DNA from: Neocallimastix lanati (nom. inval.)
Lineage: Eukaryota > Neocallimastigomycota > Neocallimastigomycetes > Neocallimastigales > Neocallimastigaceae
Direction: 5' to 3'
Assembly: GCA_016946835.1 (NCBI GenBank)
Contig: JACVTC010000020.1
Span: 1,462,501 to 1,526,500 of the forward strand
DNA: 64,000 nt
Made by a program: the position numbers and the translations under genes. This document shows positions 47,655 through 62,197 of the stretch, in pieces (position 1 is the stretch's first letter; each line of letters opens with the position of its first letter). The notes under the pieces were generated by a model. That model made no database searches and was not told the origin of the DNA. It saw only the letters and a program-made list of their open reading frames with translations.

Positions 47655-48188
47655 TTCTAATCTCTGATAACTTTTAAATAAAATAATTTATTCAATCTAT
47701 TCTTCTATAATACATTATCCAACTCTATTATATTATTAAACCATTATTTTTTTTTTAATTTTATATATAAATATATATAAAATCAATTGTTCATTTAAAT
47801 TTTGTTTCAAATGTAACATATAATTGTTTTTTATTGATTTTTATAATACAACATGTAAGTATATATAATATCAATTTGTTCATTTTAAATTTTGCTTCAA
47901 ATACATATGAATTAATGAAAAATTGAAATAAAAATAATGATAAATACGTTTAAATATGGCAATATCAATTATTTTCTTATATGTATATATATACACAGAT
48001 TGTTTTAATAACTTCTTTTTTGTTATTTTTTAAATTTTAATATATTTTTTAAATATTATATTCTTAAAAATATAATTATATTTTATAATTAAAAAGCAAA
48101 ATATATATACAGTATATACAATATATTAATTGTAATATAAAATTATTATTATAATTATAGAAAATATTTTTAAAACAAAAACAAAAAC

Positions 48189-48220
<32 letters not shown>

Positions 48221-48581
48221 AAAAAATTAACAAGAAAGAAAAATTGAAAAGAAAATTATAATATTAAAAAAAAAAAATGCATTATAATTAAATATAAAAT
48301 TTTTATTATAATTTAAAACTTTTTTTTTTTTAAAAAAAATTTTTTTAATATAACTCTTTAATTATTATTAAATCAGTTAAAATAATAATTTAATATTATT
48401 AAACGATACTTTATTAATTAATATTACGTATGAATAATCTTTTTTTTTTATTAAATTTTATTTATTATTATTTATGATTACTATAACTATCATAATTTCA
48501 TTTAAAATAATAATAATAAATAAAAAATAATATTAATTAATCATTAAAGAGTTAATAATTAATCTAATATAAGTATATATG

Positions 48582-48621
<40 letters not shown>

Positions 48622-49124
48622 AATTAATTTACTTGGTTATTGATTGATACACCAACAAATAAAAGTTTTTAAGTAATCTTTTTTATTTTCTTCTTCTTCT
48701 TCTTCTTCTTGTCAAACTATTAATACAAATAATTCATACATGTACTTATTTATAAATTTATATATTATTAATTATTTCTTTATATATAATTAAAAATATA
48801 TATAATTTTTTACTTTTTTTTTTTTATCAATTATTTATATTATAGAATATAAAAAAAAAGGTATTATCTATTATCTATCTAATAATTAACAATTTATTGA
48901 TATATATATTAATTATACCTCTAACTAGAATTAGATTAGATTATCCTTCATATAATCATATAACCTTTTTCAATTTGTATTTCCCATTCTATTTCATTTT
49001 AAATAAAAATCATTAATAAATAAAATTATATTTTTTAAAATATTTACAATAATTTATTATAATTAATTATACAATAAATTAAAAGGAAATAAAACTATTG
49101 ATATAATAATTATAATTCTTAATT

Positions 49125-49325
49125 AATTGTTATTTATTATTTATTATTTATTTATTAATTTATTTATTATTTAATTATTTATTATTCAATTATTTATTAT
49201 TTATTATTTATTATTTAATTATTTAATTATTTTTTTTTTTTTAATTTAATTTTTATTATTTATTATTTATTGTGAAATATTTATTATTCAATTATCTATT
49301 TTTTATTATTTATTATTTAACTAAT
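49125..49325 (+). repeat. Third heptanucleotide (TATTATT)n array
   Basis: Degenerate TATTATT units with TTTAATTA and CAATTATT variants, the same family as the array at 19780-20336. Confidence 0.7.
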
Positions 49326-50622
49326 TGATATCTTTCATATAATAATAATTATTCATTTTTATAAACCTTTCATCTTAAATTTTATTTTATTGTTCATTAT
49401 TTCACTTTCATTTTAGTTTATTATTTGATTTTAATTTTTTTTTTTTTAAATTCAAAAAATTAATTAAAAATTTTAATTTAATACTACTATTTAATGGATA
49501 ATATATTATTTTCATTTATTAGTTATATTGTAATATACTGTTTAATTGATTATTTATATATTACATATATATTATTTAATTTATTTATTTTAATTAGGAA
49601 AACTTTAATTTTAATTATTTCTAAAAAATTTTTTTAATTAAAAAAATTTAATTATCTTGAAATTAAATTACATTGGAAAGTAATACTATTCATAATATAT
49701 TATTAAATTTGTTTTATTATATTATACTATTTACTATTTTATATATTATAATATATACTACATTTTAATCTTTTTCTTTTAAAAAATTTAAAATTTTCTT
49801 TGGTTATAAAAAGAAAATTTAAAAGAAAAAGATTTAATATAAAATAAAAATTAAAAATTAAAAATTAAAAATTAAAAATAAAAATAATGTAAAACTGGTT
49901 TGAAATATAAAAAAAAGTATTGATATATAAATAAATATAAATATTTTTTATTTATTTATATGTATAATATTAATGAAAAAGAATTAAAGCTCTATTTATA
50001 ATATAATTAATTAAATAATAAATAAATAAAAAAATAATGTATATAAATATTTAAAAAAAAAAAGCTTGATTAATCTTAAAAAGATTTATTTTTACATTTA
50101 TAAAAAGGTTTGTTAAAAATTAATGAATGAATATTAATTAATAATAAATAATAAAGATTATATATTAAATAATGATTTTAGTAAATAATAGATGATATAT
50201 AATTAAAAGAAAAAATATTAACAAATAATTGATTTATATATATAAATTCATAATTATAAATAATTATATAATATTGGCAACTTTTTTTTTTTTTGTTTTT
50301 TATATACAATTTGGATTTTTTTTATATACTATACAAAAACAAAAAATAAAAATAGCTTATTAATATATAATATTCATATGTTTTAATTATATAATAATTT
50401 AATTAATAATTGATTCAATACTTAAAAAAGTATTATTAAATAATTTAAAGGTAAACTTTGTGATTTTAATTAGTGTGTTATAGGTTTTTTAGGATGATTA
50501 ATTTTTATGTAATTTACTTTTTATTGGTTTTGTTATGTATCTTTTTCTCTTTTGTTATTGTTTTTTAAATTATATAAAAAATATTGAAAAAAAATATCAG
50601 AAAAAAACAAAAAAGTAATTTT

Positions 50623-50678
<56 letters not shown>

Positions 50679-50865
50679 CAAATTCAAAAAATGCCAAAGT
50701 GTAAATGCTCTTACGTCATATTTTAATAATTATTTATACAATTATATACACCTATAGATATACCTATGTAACATTTATAGCAATTTTTATATTATGTTAT
50801 AATATAGAAATATTACATTTTTTTTATGGGACAAAGTCGGAGTATAAAAATCTATCCATATATAT

Positions 50866-50902
<37 letters not shown>

Positions 50903-51507
50903 CCTATCATTATAATAATTAATATATACAAAATAAAAAAAAAAATTTTTTTTCCTAATTTACTAATAAAATGAATAAAAGATATTGGTCAATAAATGTC
51001 GTACTGAATATTGAATTATGAGATAAAGTAATTACAAAAAAAAAAAAAAAGCAAATTAAATTATACAATTAAACGAATATTGTAATTAAAAATAAAAAAA
51101 AATAAAATAAATGATTATAAATATAAACATGCAATTTAAAATTAAATATTTAAATAAATTAACATAAAAAAAAGTTAAGATTATTAGATTATATTATATG
51201 ATTATAATTTAAGCTTTTTTTCAATATTAAATATATAAATATAATATAGGACCATTCTTTCATAATAAAAAATTTTTTTTATTTTTATTTTTTTTATTAA
51301 AATAAAATAAAATAATAATAATAATTATAATAAAATAAATATATAAATTAAAGCTAAAATAATTATAATAATTATTAATTATCAAATTAAATAATTCTAA
51401 TAATCTTTTGTAAATATAAATATCATTTAAATTAATTTATATATAATTAAAATTTAATTATAAATAATTATTAAATAATATTTTATTAATAAAATAGTTT
51501 CATTTCC

Positions 51508-51538
<31 letters not shown>

Positions 51539-52105
51539 GCTCATTACAACATAAGCATTTTAATATATTTACATTTTCAAAATATTTATTATAATGATAT
51601 TTAATAATAAAAATAATTTCAAAATAATTAAAAATATAATATTCTAATATGTCTTTATATTATTGTTAAATGGTCAAATGTGATGTGATTAATTATGTTA
51701 ACTTTATTATATGAATATTATAATATAAAGAGTACCAAGAGTAATAATACTCTAGTTTACATGTATTTATATATATCATATGTGGCTTATGTATTATGAA
51801 TATTAATGTAATGTACATTAATAATGTATACATGGAATATTCACATATTCTAACAATTATAAAACAATTAAAAAAAAAAAAATTTTCTTTTTTCTTTACA
51901 GTAGCTAAAAATATATTAAAAAAAAAAAAAAAAAAAAAGTTAAATATTATTAATGGAATACAATCATATGGAGCACTATAATACAATATTATTACAAAAT
52001 TTTTAAAATCTATAGAATTAATATAATATTTGCTGTAACAAAATTAAAAAATAATAATATAAATATTTTATAATAGTATAATAGAAAATATAATAAATAA
52101 TGATA

Positions 52106-52306
52106 TAGAAATTAGAATAAATATTATTAATAAATATCATAATTCATTGATAATATAGAAAATGGAATAAGTATTCATAATAAGTAATATACTTCATTAA
52201 TGAAGTAGAAATTGGGATAAACATGATTAATAAAATATTATAATTCATTAATAATTTAGAAAGTGAAATTAATATTCATAATAACTTATTTTCTAAGTTA
52301 TTACAA
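52106..52306. repeat. Diverged 50-bp tandem repeat, four units
   Basis: Units begin TAGAA at 52106, 52156, 52206 and 52257 (spacing 50, 50, 51). Each continues as a variant of ATTGGAATAA...ATTCATAATAA...AATTCATTAATAAT. The copies are well diverged, so the array is old. Confidence 0.65.
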
Positions 52307-53437
52307 ACCTTCATTATAAATCTATTATCGTTTCTATTTTAATATAAAAATAGGTTTATCACCATTTTTCTCTTCTCCTTTAATTATTGTATTAATGAAA
52401 CTAAAATAAATATATATATTCAAATAGTCTCTCATATTATGTAATATATCTTACTAAATTATTAAAAACTTATGTATATAAATATCATCCAATTTTTTCA
52501 TGAGAATAAGATGATCGATTTATTTATGCTTGAACTACACCGGGAATTCATGAACTTGAATGTATGACATGAAAATTATTATCTTTTAATTCAAATAAAT
52601 TATGGGATAAAAATATAAATTGAAATAAATATATGTATAAATATGTATATATTAAAAATACCAAAATGATCATGTTATAAATATTTTTTATTATTATAAA
52701 TGTGGATATTTATAAACAAAAACATTATTATAAAAAATATATATTCTTAAAGATCATATTGGTTAAAAAATAGAATGAAAATAGAAGAGGGAAGAAATAA
52801 AATAATAATAATAATAATAGTAACTAAATAAATAAATCAAATATAAATACAATACAATAGTTTATATATTTATAATCTGAACCCTAATAAGCCAATAAAA
52901 GTTAAGTTATTTTATTAAAATAGATGAAAATATATATATACATATATATATATATATTTCAATATACTATTCAAAACGTGTCTCAGTATTCATATATTGT
53001 TTTAATGTCTCAATTTTTTAATTAAAAATAAAATTAAATAAAATTTTCCATTTTAATTTTACAAAAAATCTTGATAGTTCAGATGATAATTAATTATTAT
53101 ACACTTTAAGCACAACAATAAATAAATTATTCAAGTATTAATTTATTTAATCTAAACTATTTAAATTTACTATCTAAACCTTAGAAATGCTATGAATAAC
53201 AAAGTTGTAAGAAAGAGAACTAAATATTGTGCTACTTTATTTTTATACTTTAAATAGTTATATGACTGGAATAAATATAATAATAAAAGTTATTAGAATT
53301 ATTATAATTTTTTTTTTTTTTTTTTGGATAAATAATCTCGTATTAGAAATAGTTATAAATAAATTATAAAATGATTAATAGTAGTTATAATACGTTATAA
53401 AGGAGTTAAATTCAATATATTTAAATAATTTATTACG

Positions 53438-53638
53438 ATGACTCTTAATATTATTACAATATTTGCTCTATTGTTAATTCTACTAATCACTAATATGGTA
53501 TTTTTATGTTTCGATAAATCACAAATTAACAATATTAATTTAATGTTGTTTACATTTATCATAGTCCACATAGGAATAATACAAAAAGGGAATCGTTTAA
53601 AAAATGTTTTTTTATTTATTTATTTATTTTTTTTTTAA
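53438..53638 (+). CDS. Possible small hydrophobic protein (66 aa)
   Basis: Starts MTLNIITIFALLLILLITNM and has a second hydrophobic stretch LMLFTFIIVHIGII followed by a basic turn QKGNRLKN, so two membrane segments could be drawn. Codon choice is more varied than in the repeat frames. It ends in the AT-rich run FLFIYLFFF, and no homologue or neighbouring gene supports it. It could be chance. Confidence 0.2.
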   Translation: MTLNIITIFALLLILLITNMVFLCFDKSQINNINLMLFTFIIVHIGIIQKGNRLKNVFLFIYLFFF

Positions 53639-54020
53639 AAAAAAAATATTATAATAAAATTAATAATTAATACAAGTAATAATAATTATTGGAATTTTCA
53701 ATGGATTTTATAAATTTAGTAAATTTAGTTAGTATTTGATAAACAATAAATTATTAATTTTGGAATGTATAATTAAAAATATAAAGAAATAAAAGTTACT
53801 TTAAAATTAATAACCGAGATTGGATTCAAATAAGCAAATAAAAATAAAAATAATAAAAATAAAAAAAAAGTAAAAAAGAAATATATATATATATAAATAT
53901 ACTTTATAAAATTATACTTAATAATAGAATATATATAATTAATGAGGCGATAAAAAAAAAAGGAATATCTATAATATATATCAATTTTAAATGTAATAAT
54001 ACTTTATTTTTTTTTTATTT

Positions 54021-54071
<51 letters not shown>

Positions 54072-54161
54072 TTATTATTAATGTTTATTGATTGTTTATG
54101 TTATCTTAAATAAATAAATTATATAAATATATATATATATATATATTTCTTTTTTCTTTTT

Positions 54162-54208
<47 letters not shown>

Positions 54209-54700
54209 TTTTTTCTTTTATTTTATTTTATTTTTTTTGAATAATATATTATTATAAATAAAAAACTACAAAGGTATATAAAATATAAAATATAAATTTA
54301 ATGATTAAAAAAATAATAATACTAAAAATATTATATATTTATATTAAAAATAGAGATGTTTATATATATATATATATTATGATTATGATAAATTTCTGAA
54401 GTGAATAGGAAAAAAAAAAAAAAGATGTTAAAAATAAAAATGAAAATGAGAATGAAATAATATAATAAAAATAAAAATAAAATAAAATAAAATAAAAAAA
54501 AAAAAAAAAAAAAATGAAAATGAAATAAAATAAAATACAAATAAAAATAAAAAATTTATTATTTTATTATTATTATTATTATTTATTTTATTTTATTTTA
54601 TTTTATTTTATTTATTTTTTTTTATTATAATTATTTTTTATTTATTTATTTATTTAACTTGCATTTTATTTTATTTTATTTTATTTGATTTTAATTCAAT

Positions 54701-55019
54701 CTACAAAAAGTCACGTTTCTTAGTGGTATTCATGTAAGGTCTGTAGGTCCATTCTACATCTGCTTCTGTAATATCAGCTGTACCCAATTTAATTTCATAT
54801 AATTTCATTTCAAATCTTGGTCCTACTTCAGCAAGTTGTATATCTTGACCAATCTTATAATATACATGATGACTAATTTTTTTTTTTTTGATTGTATATT
54901 TATGTCAATAAATATATATATATGATAATATTATAAATAATAAATTTTAAATATAAATATTTAAATTAAAATAATAAAATTTATTAATAATAATTAGTTA
55001 TTAAGAAGATCAAAAATAG

Positions 55020-55057
<38 letters not shown>

Positions 55058-56689
55058 GAATAAAAATCTAATTCTATTTAATAAATATATTTATTTTTAT
55101 TTATATATATATATTACCGGAAAGATATATAATCACTATCATTAGCAAAAGTAATCACACGTTTACTATCATCCTTCGGTACTGGAAATAAATATTTTAA
55201 TATATTACTAACCTAATTTATATATATATATATAAATTCAATTATTAATATATATAATACTATTTAATTCATTGATTTTAGATTATAAATATATATATAT
55301 ATTTATATATTTAGAAGAATGTTAAAATATATATATATATAAAATAAAATAAGATAAAAATTAAAACTTACTCTTGTACCCAATTTAGTTGTAAAATTAT
55401 TAAAGATTAAATGTGGATAAGCTTCTGAAACTGTACCTCTATCGGGGATATCATGTCTTAATACAACATTATTTAAGGTAAAGTATGCCGTTGGACCATA
55501 TGGGAAATGAGAAACAATCATACCATCTTATTTGATTATAATTAACAATATCATTATTTTTTATGGTTATAATTATGATTATGATTATGATTATTTCACA
55601 ATTTCATGTTTGATAAATTTTTTTTTAAAAAAAAATTATTAAATAAAAATAATAATAATAAATAATAATAAATATATATATATATTATATATTATATATT
55701 TGGATAGGTTATATATATTGAATTAATATATTTTATAATTACAAAAAAAAAAAATATATATATATATATATTGTGTATAAATTATATATTTTAATATTAT
55801 AATTATTTATTATTTATTTATTATTATTATTATTATTAATCTTTTATTTTATATTATTTTACCTGGTTGACCTCTATGTTCATGTAATATAATTAAATCG
55901 GTAACTTCATTAGATTTACAGGCATTAACGACATCCTTAATAACGTAATTACCTCTATTAATTCTTTGTGAATTTGGGAAAATAAGTTTCATTTCTTTAG
56001 CAAATTGTTGTAAACGACTACTTGGATCTCTAGATGTTGTAATTAATACTTTTGGATCATGAACACCAGCTTGAGCATATTCATCATCAATATGGGTTTG
56101 CATATCTTTATTTATTAATTTTTTTTTTAAAAGAAAGGAAAAGGAAAAATAACATAATTACAACAAAAAAATATATATATGACAATTATAATAATTTGAA
56201 GATTTAATTTTTTTTAAAATTTGGATTTCATTTAATTTGAAGTAATCGTTGAAAATTTACATAATTAAATATATATAATTTTATTTTAACAATTAATAAT
56301 TATATTAATAATAATAATAATTATTATATTTATTAATTTTTTTTTTTTTTTTTCATTTATTTATTCATATATTAATTAATTTTTTATAAAATATTATATT
56401 ATTAAATTTTTTTTTTTTTTTTTTTACCTTCTTGGTGTTCATCGAATAATAAATCATTCTTTAAAGTTTCAGATTCATTTCTTAATTCAGTTGGAATTTG
56501 TTTTCCCTCTATCAAAATAAAATAAAATAAAATGATTATTATATAAATGTTAAATTATATATTAATTTTTAAAATAATGCATTTTGAATTTCAATTATTA
56601 GTATATATATTTTTTCTTGGTGAAAATTATAATTTCACGTTTTTTTTTTTTTTTTTAATTTTTATTTGATATTTAATAAAACTTCCTTA

Positions 56690-56721
<32 letters not shown>

Positions 56722-57428
56722 TTTATTTATTATAATTTTTTCATAAAAATGTAAAAATTAAATTATTGAAATCAGTAATTAAAGTATATATTAATGAAAT
56801 TTTTTAAAAATTTTAATTTGCATTTATACATAAAGTGTTTTCATTCTGTATTAAAAGAATAAAATAGTTTATGTTTAAATTAAATTCCAGATTTGTTTTT
56901 TGGTTTTTTGGTTTTTTGGTTTTTTTTTTTTTTTTAATGATTAATTTCATTTATATATAATATAAAGTTTTATATTTTATTAGAATTATATTAAAAAAAA
57001 AAAAAAATAAAAGGATTTTTCTTCAACTTTCAATGTTATTGTATATATGTATATATATGAAATATTAAATCCTGTGAAGTTTTTTTTTTTTTGTTTTAAA
57101 TTTTCAAATTTTTAATATTGACTACCGAAATGATAATGTGTTTTTTCTTTTTAAATTTGAATTTCAATTATAAGTTTCAGAAGAATTTTTCATTTATTAT
57201 TCATTAAATTGTTTCTTTCGATAAAGTAATAGTATGTTATCAAATTTGTAATAAATACTATGAAAATTTTGTAAAACCAAAAAAAAAAAAGATATATATA
57301 TATATATAAAACTAACCAGCTAAAGCATTTTTTAATGCTTGCTTTCTTTCAAAAATTTGACGATCTTTGGCTTCTAAAGCCTTTCTGTAAATATATTCTT
57401 TACGAAGTCTAGTATTTCTACGAATCAT
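54701..57428 (-). CDS. IMP4: IMP4, U3 snoRNP Brix-domain protein
   Basis: Six exons: 57317-57428, 56428-56508, 55863-56105, 55372-55526, 55118-55212, 54701-54872, in phase, 285 residues, the usual IMP4 length. The N-terminal helix is [20 protein letters not shown]. The Brix domain starts about residue 80 ([52 protein letters not shown]) and continues with [20 protein letters not shown] and [11 protein letters not shown]. The C-terminal block is [21 protein letters not shown]4 acts with IMP3 and MPP10 in the nucleolar small-subunit processome to pair U3 snoRNA with pre-18S rRNA. Nothing unusual in the protein. The stop is at 54701-54703. Confidence 0.95.
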
Positions 57429-57436
57429 TTTTCTAT

Positions 57437-57487
<51 letters not shown>

Positions 57488-59230
57488 TTTTTTATAAATA
57501 TATATATATTATAAATTTTATATTTTTTAAATGGTATAAAATATTTAGCAATTGAATAAAAAAAATTAATAAAACTTAATCAACGTTTATTATATTTTTT
57601 TTTTTTTTTGGAAAATTAAATAAAAAAAAAAAAATTTAAAAAAACTTTCAATTAACCAATCATCAAAAAGATTTTGTATAATTGATTGATTTATATCATA
57701 TATTACAATATATTTAATAATATATTTGAAATTTTTAAAAAAAAAATTAAAAAAGTAGTATAAGATATTAGCAACATAGCTTTTTTGAACATTAATAATA
57801 TAAGCATATATTGCTAATATATGTATATTTATGCTATGATTATGCTAAAACTATGAATATATATTTTATTTATTTTTTTATTTTATTTTTATTTTATTTT
57901 TTTATTTTTATTTTTTGATGAAAATGGTATAGTTTTTAGCATAGTTTTTTATTATTTTTTCGTTATTTCTAAAAAAAAGGAAAAGTATGAATTTTTATAT
58001 ATAATAGATAAATTTTATTTATCTATTATTTATTTATTTATCTATTTATTTATTTATTTATTTATCTATTTATTTATTTATCTATCTATCTATTTATTTA
58101 TCTATTTATTTATCTATTTATTAATTTATTTATTTGTGTATTTATTTATGTATTTATGTATTTATTTATGTATTTATGTACTTATTTATTTATAAATACA
58201 TATATGTCGAAATGTTTTTATTTTTTTATTATATTCTTTTTTCACAGTATAAAAATGATGAATGTGAAGAAAAAGGAAACAAAGATGATTTTTTTAATTT
58301 TATTTCCAAAATAAAAACAATTAAAAAAAAATTGAATAAATAAAAATAAAAGTAATAATAAAATAAAAAAAAAAAAAAAAGAAAAAAGAACCTTTATTAC
58401 AAAATGACAAATGAATCATAAATATGAAGCACAAAAAAAGAATATAAACCATAGTAATGGTAACATTTATAGACTATTATTTTATTTGTAAATTGAAAAA
58501 TAGATATAAAAAAAAAATCTTGCAAATACTATTAGTTAAATTAACAGCTGTATCAATCTAGGAAATAGTTATTGGCATATATTTTCAAAAATTTCTGAAT
58601 TATATCTCATAAATATAATCATTTAAATTATTATTATTATTATTATTATAAATACTTTTTTTTTAATTATTATAAATACAATTGTTTTGGTTATATTAAT
58701 AATTAATAATACTAATACTAATACTAATACTAATACTAAATACTAATAATTAGTACTAATAATATTAGTATTACATAACAAATATATATCATCTTTTTAT
58801 TTAACATATAAAAAAAAAAAAAAATTTTTTTTTAATATATAATTTTATATCAAAATAAATTAATTAAATGTTTAAATGTATTGGATAAAATTAAAACGAA
58901 ATTAAGAAATTTATTATAAAGTAAAATTTTTTATTTTGTTTAAATTTTTATGGATGTTCTTTTATATTATTATTAATATTATTATTATTATTATTAAGTT
59001 TCGGTCTTAATGTTAAGAAAAAAAAATAATAATAATTAATTTTTTTTTACTGTCTTAAATGTGAGAAAAAAGAAATAAATCTAATCATAAAATATTATCT
59101 AATAAAATAGAATAAAAAAAATATTATTATAAAAAAAAATAAAAATATATATATTTCATTTAATTATTAAACTAATAAATTATTTATTTATATTAATTAT
59201 TAAATATTAATTATAATATATTTTATAATA

Positions 59231-59264
<34 letters not shown>

Positions 59265-59709
59265 TACATCATTTTAATAATTTTTATAATATTGTAATTA
59301 ATATTAAAATACTTTATATAATTTATACAAATTTTTAAAAATACAGTCAAAATATATTGATTGACCTTTTAAAAATAATTAATTATCTAATACAAAAAAA
59401 AAAAAAAAAAAAAAAAAAAATAAAAATGAAAAATAAAACATAAATAAAAAACAAAAGTTTAAATATTATTATTTTAGTATTTTAGATAAAGGACAAATTA
59501 AAACTATTCTAAATAATTTTTAAATAATTATACATAAAATAAAATTTTATTTATTGAAACAACAAAATTTGAACAAATATTTTTTTAATTAATTAATATT
59601 TATAGTTTCTTTTATTTTATTTTATTTTATTTTACTTTTTAATTATTATAGATAATTATTTAATTATTATATAATTATATAATTAACATAAAATATTAAT
59701 ATTTATCTT

Positions 59710-59765
<56 letters not shown>

Positions 59766-60008
59766 CTTTAATTTAATTAACTTTTTTTTATTTTATTTTT
59801 TTTTTTTTTTACTTTTTTTTTCAAAAAAATATATTTTTTTATTATTTCAAATTCATAATATTTTAAATAGATATATAGAATAGATATTTAATAAATAACA
59901 ATAGTAGTATTAATATAGATTATATATTTAATTAATAATTTCATAATCTCATTTTAAGTGCATAAAAACATAAGAAAATATATCATTTATATATTTATAT
60001 ATAAAATA

Positions 60009-60043
<35 letters not shown>

Positions 60044-60281
60044 TATTTACCATTCTTAAAAGATATATAGGATAGGTGTTTTGTAAAAAATACTAGAATT
60101 AATATTTGGTATATATTTAATTGATCAATTCATACTCATATTTAAATATATGGGAAAATATAATAATAATATTCACACAAAAATACTTGTATTATATAAC
60201 AAATACAATAAAATAAATTAAATAAATATATAAAATATAATATAATAAATAAATAGGTAAATAAATAAATAATAGTATAAT
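57429..60281. other. AT-rich intergenic region between divergently transcribed genes
   Basis: Between IMP4 (-) and the transglutaminase-like gene (+), so both promoters lie here. It contains (TTTA)n at 57433-57490, a TATT/TATC/TATG tetramer array at about 58019-58195, (TAATAC)n at 58709-58738, and long poly(T) at 59721-59765. No specific promoter element is recognisable. Confidence 0.5.
58246..58343 (+). other. Possible isolated terminal exon
   Basis: TTTTTTCACAG reads as a 3' splice site followed by an open frame (KNDECEEKGNKDDFFNFISK then a Lys-rich end and a stop at 58341-58343). The amino-acid composition is protein-like, unlike the surrounding repeats, but I find no convincing upstream exon or start. 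Confidence 0.2.
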
Positions 60282-61020
60282 ATGAAAATAAAATACTTGA
60301 CATGGATTACTTTATTCTGTTTATTTATTAGTATTGAAAGAGAAAGTGTGGTATCAGCCTCCAGATTTAAAAGAAATCCTATTGTAGAAGTGGAATCAAC
60401 CAGTAATGATAATTATAATTTTGATGAAAGCAATTATGTAATATATGATATGGGAGGAAATGTGAATAATATTCCATTTTATGATTCCACATCAGATAAG
60501 GAAATTCAAAATAAGGATGATAATATAAATAATACTCCTCAAACTGAAAAACAACAACAACAACAAAATAATATCCACAATAAAATAATAACATATGATG
60601 ACGATGATGATGAGTACTTAAAATCTATTAATCCAAATGAACTCTACAACATTGATACTATATATAATAATACATATAAAAATCCGATCTATTACCTCAA
60701 TCGGGTCCATAAATTTATTAAGAGAAATAACGATCTTGATTATGATACTAATACTAATGCTGATAATAATGCGGATAATAATGAAGAAAATGCTAATGAA
60801 ATTGATTTTTTCGAATTTGGTAGTCAATTAGATGGATTTTCACTATTTGTCTATGAAACATTAATTGATATGGCTTTTTCATCTACGAAAGGGGTTAAAC
60901 TGTCATATTTTTACCAATATGGTGTAAATTATTTTGATACTATCACTGATAAGGAAATTGCACCTTTAATTTCTTCAGGTTATTCAGCATTGTATGTATT
61001 AAAATAATATATATATTATT

Positions 61021-61072
<52 letters not shown>

Positions 61073-62133
61073 GAAAACGTTTCTATTAATATAAATATGA
61101 ATATGTATTTTTTTTTTTTACTTATATTTACTTTATATATATTATATATATATACTATTATATATATATATATATTTACATTAAAAATCATTAAATGTAT
61201 TTAATGAATGATTATTTATTTTTTTTTATTTATTATATATATATATATATATATTTATATTATATTTATATAATCTTTTTTTTTTTTTTTTATATATTAA
61301 TTTATTTAATATATTAAATTTTTTTTTTTTGGTATTTATTTCCAATAAGTACTTATGATTATCCCGAAGTTTGGTGGCATAAAAAAATAGGTTTTTCTGT
61401 ATGTGTAAATACTAAAAATCAAGTTACAAAGGTTGCTTTCCAAATTGTTTCTGATCTAGATCCCTCTCAAATAACAGAAATGACCACAGAAATTGATTAT
61501 GAAACTGATCGAATCATAAAAAGTGCCCCTCATACGACTGATTTTGAAAATTTAAAATATATTCATGATACATTAATTACTAACATTGAATATAATATGA
61601 CTGCTAACTATCGTTTTTCTATCTATGGTGCTCTTGTGGAACATCGTGCCGTATGTGAAGGTTATGGTGAATCATTTAAACTTTTAGCACGTAAACTTGG
61701 TATTGACGTAATTTGTGTTCCAAGTGATGAACACCTATGGAATTTTGCAAGATTAGGAGATAAATGGTATGTAGTGGATGTTACCTTTGATGATCCAGGA
61801 ACCACCGATTCCAATGGTAAATTAGTATATGAATCTGGAAATGGAGATAATATTGACTACACCTATTTCTTGGTGGGTCAAGATTTCTTTAAAAAGCATC
61901 CCTATTCCATTGAATCACATACTATTAATAAAAGTTTAACACATATCTCAGGAGCCCGAGAATTTGAATTTCCGCAAATTACCGAAATTTCATATATTAT
62001 CGATTACAGAAATCAATTTGGAACAAATTTAATAGCATCTGCTTTAATAGATGATGCAACAACACTTTATAATCCAATACGAAAAATAATGATGTCTTTC
62101 ATTATAGGACTAATATTATATTTAATTTTTTAA
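60282..62133 (+). CDS. Secreted/surface transglutaminase-like protein
   Basis: Two exons, 60282-60991 and 61350-62133, in phase (497 residues). A signal peptide (MKIKYLTWITLFCLFISIER, cleavage around residue 26) is followed by a basic SRFKR. Next comes an Asn/Asp/Gln-rich linker, then a helical domain (FFEFGSQLDGFSLFVYETLI). The transglutaminase-like core is in exon 2, with the catalytic triad Cys in AVCEGYGESFKLLARKLGI (residue 339), His in DEHLWNFARLG (residue 365) and Asp in KWYVVDVTFDDPG (residue 380). This is the bacterial-type layout, suggesting possible transfer from gut bacteria (inference). The C-terminus ends in a short hydrophobic segment (MMSFIIGLILYLIF) with no cytosolic tail, as in GPI-anchored or tail-anchored surface proteins. 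Whether it cross-links or cleaves peptides cannot be told. Confidence 0.85.
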
Positions 62134-62197
62134 TTCAATACGAAAAATAATGATATATTTCAATATAGAATTAATATTATATTTAATTTTTTAAATT
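62075..62197 (+). repeat. Tandem duplication of the transglutaminase gene's 3' end
   Basis: The last 61 bases, starting CAATACGAAAAATAATGAT and covering the C-terminal hydrophobic tail and stop, are repeated at 62136-62197 with a handful of mismatches. The second copy lies after the stop and is out of frame by one base relative to the first. Confidence 0.85.

Larger units (their letters stand above)
47518..54700. other. AT-rich gene-free region with minisatellites
   Basis: About 7 kb between the Def1-like and IMP4 genes. It contains a (TATTATT)n array (49125-49325), an (ATA)n run (50625-50679), a 50-bp tandem repeat (52106-52306), long poly(T) (48582-48617, 50869-50902, 54027-54070, 54163-54203) and one doubtful small open frame (53438-53638). 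No other coding signal is seen. Confidence 0.55.

Noticed and set aside
54331-54540. 69-codon Phe-rich minus-strand open frame
   Set aside because: Runs through poly(A) and (TAAAA)n sequence just 3' of IMP4; no protein character.
58134-58343. Complete 69-aa gene starting at 58134
   Set aside because: The first half is the TATT/TATG tetramer repeat (Tyr/Ile/Phe/Val); only the last ~30 codons after a possible acceptor look protein-like, so I list that part alone at low confidence.
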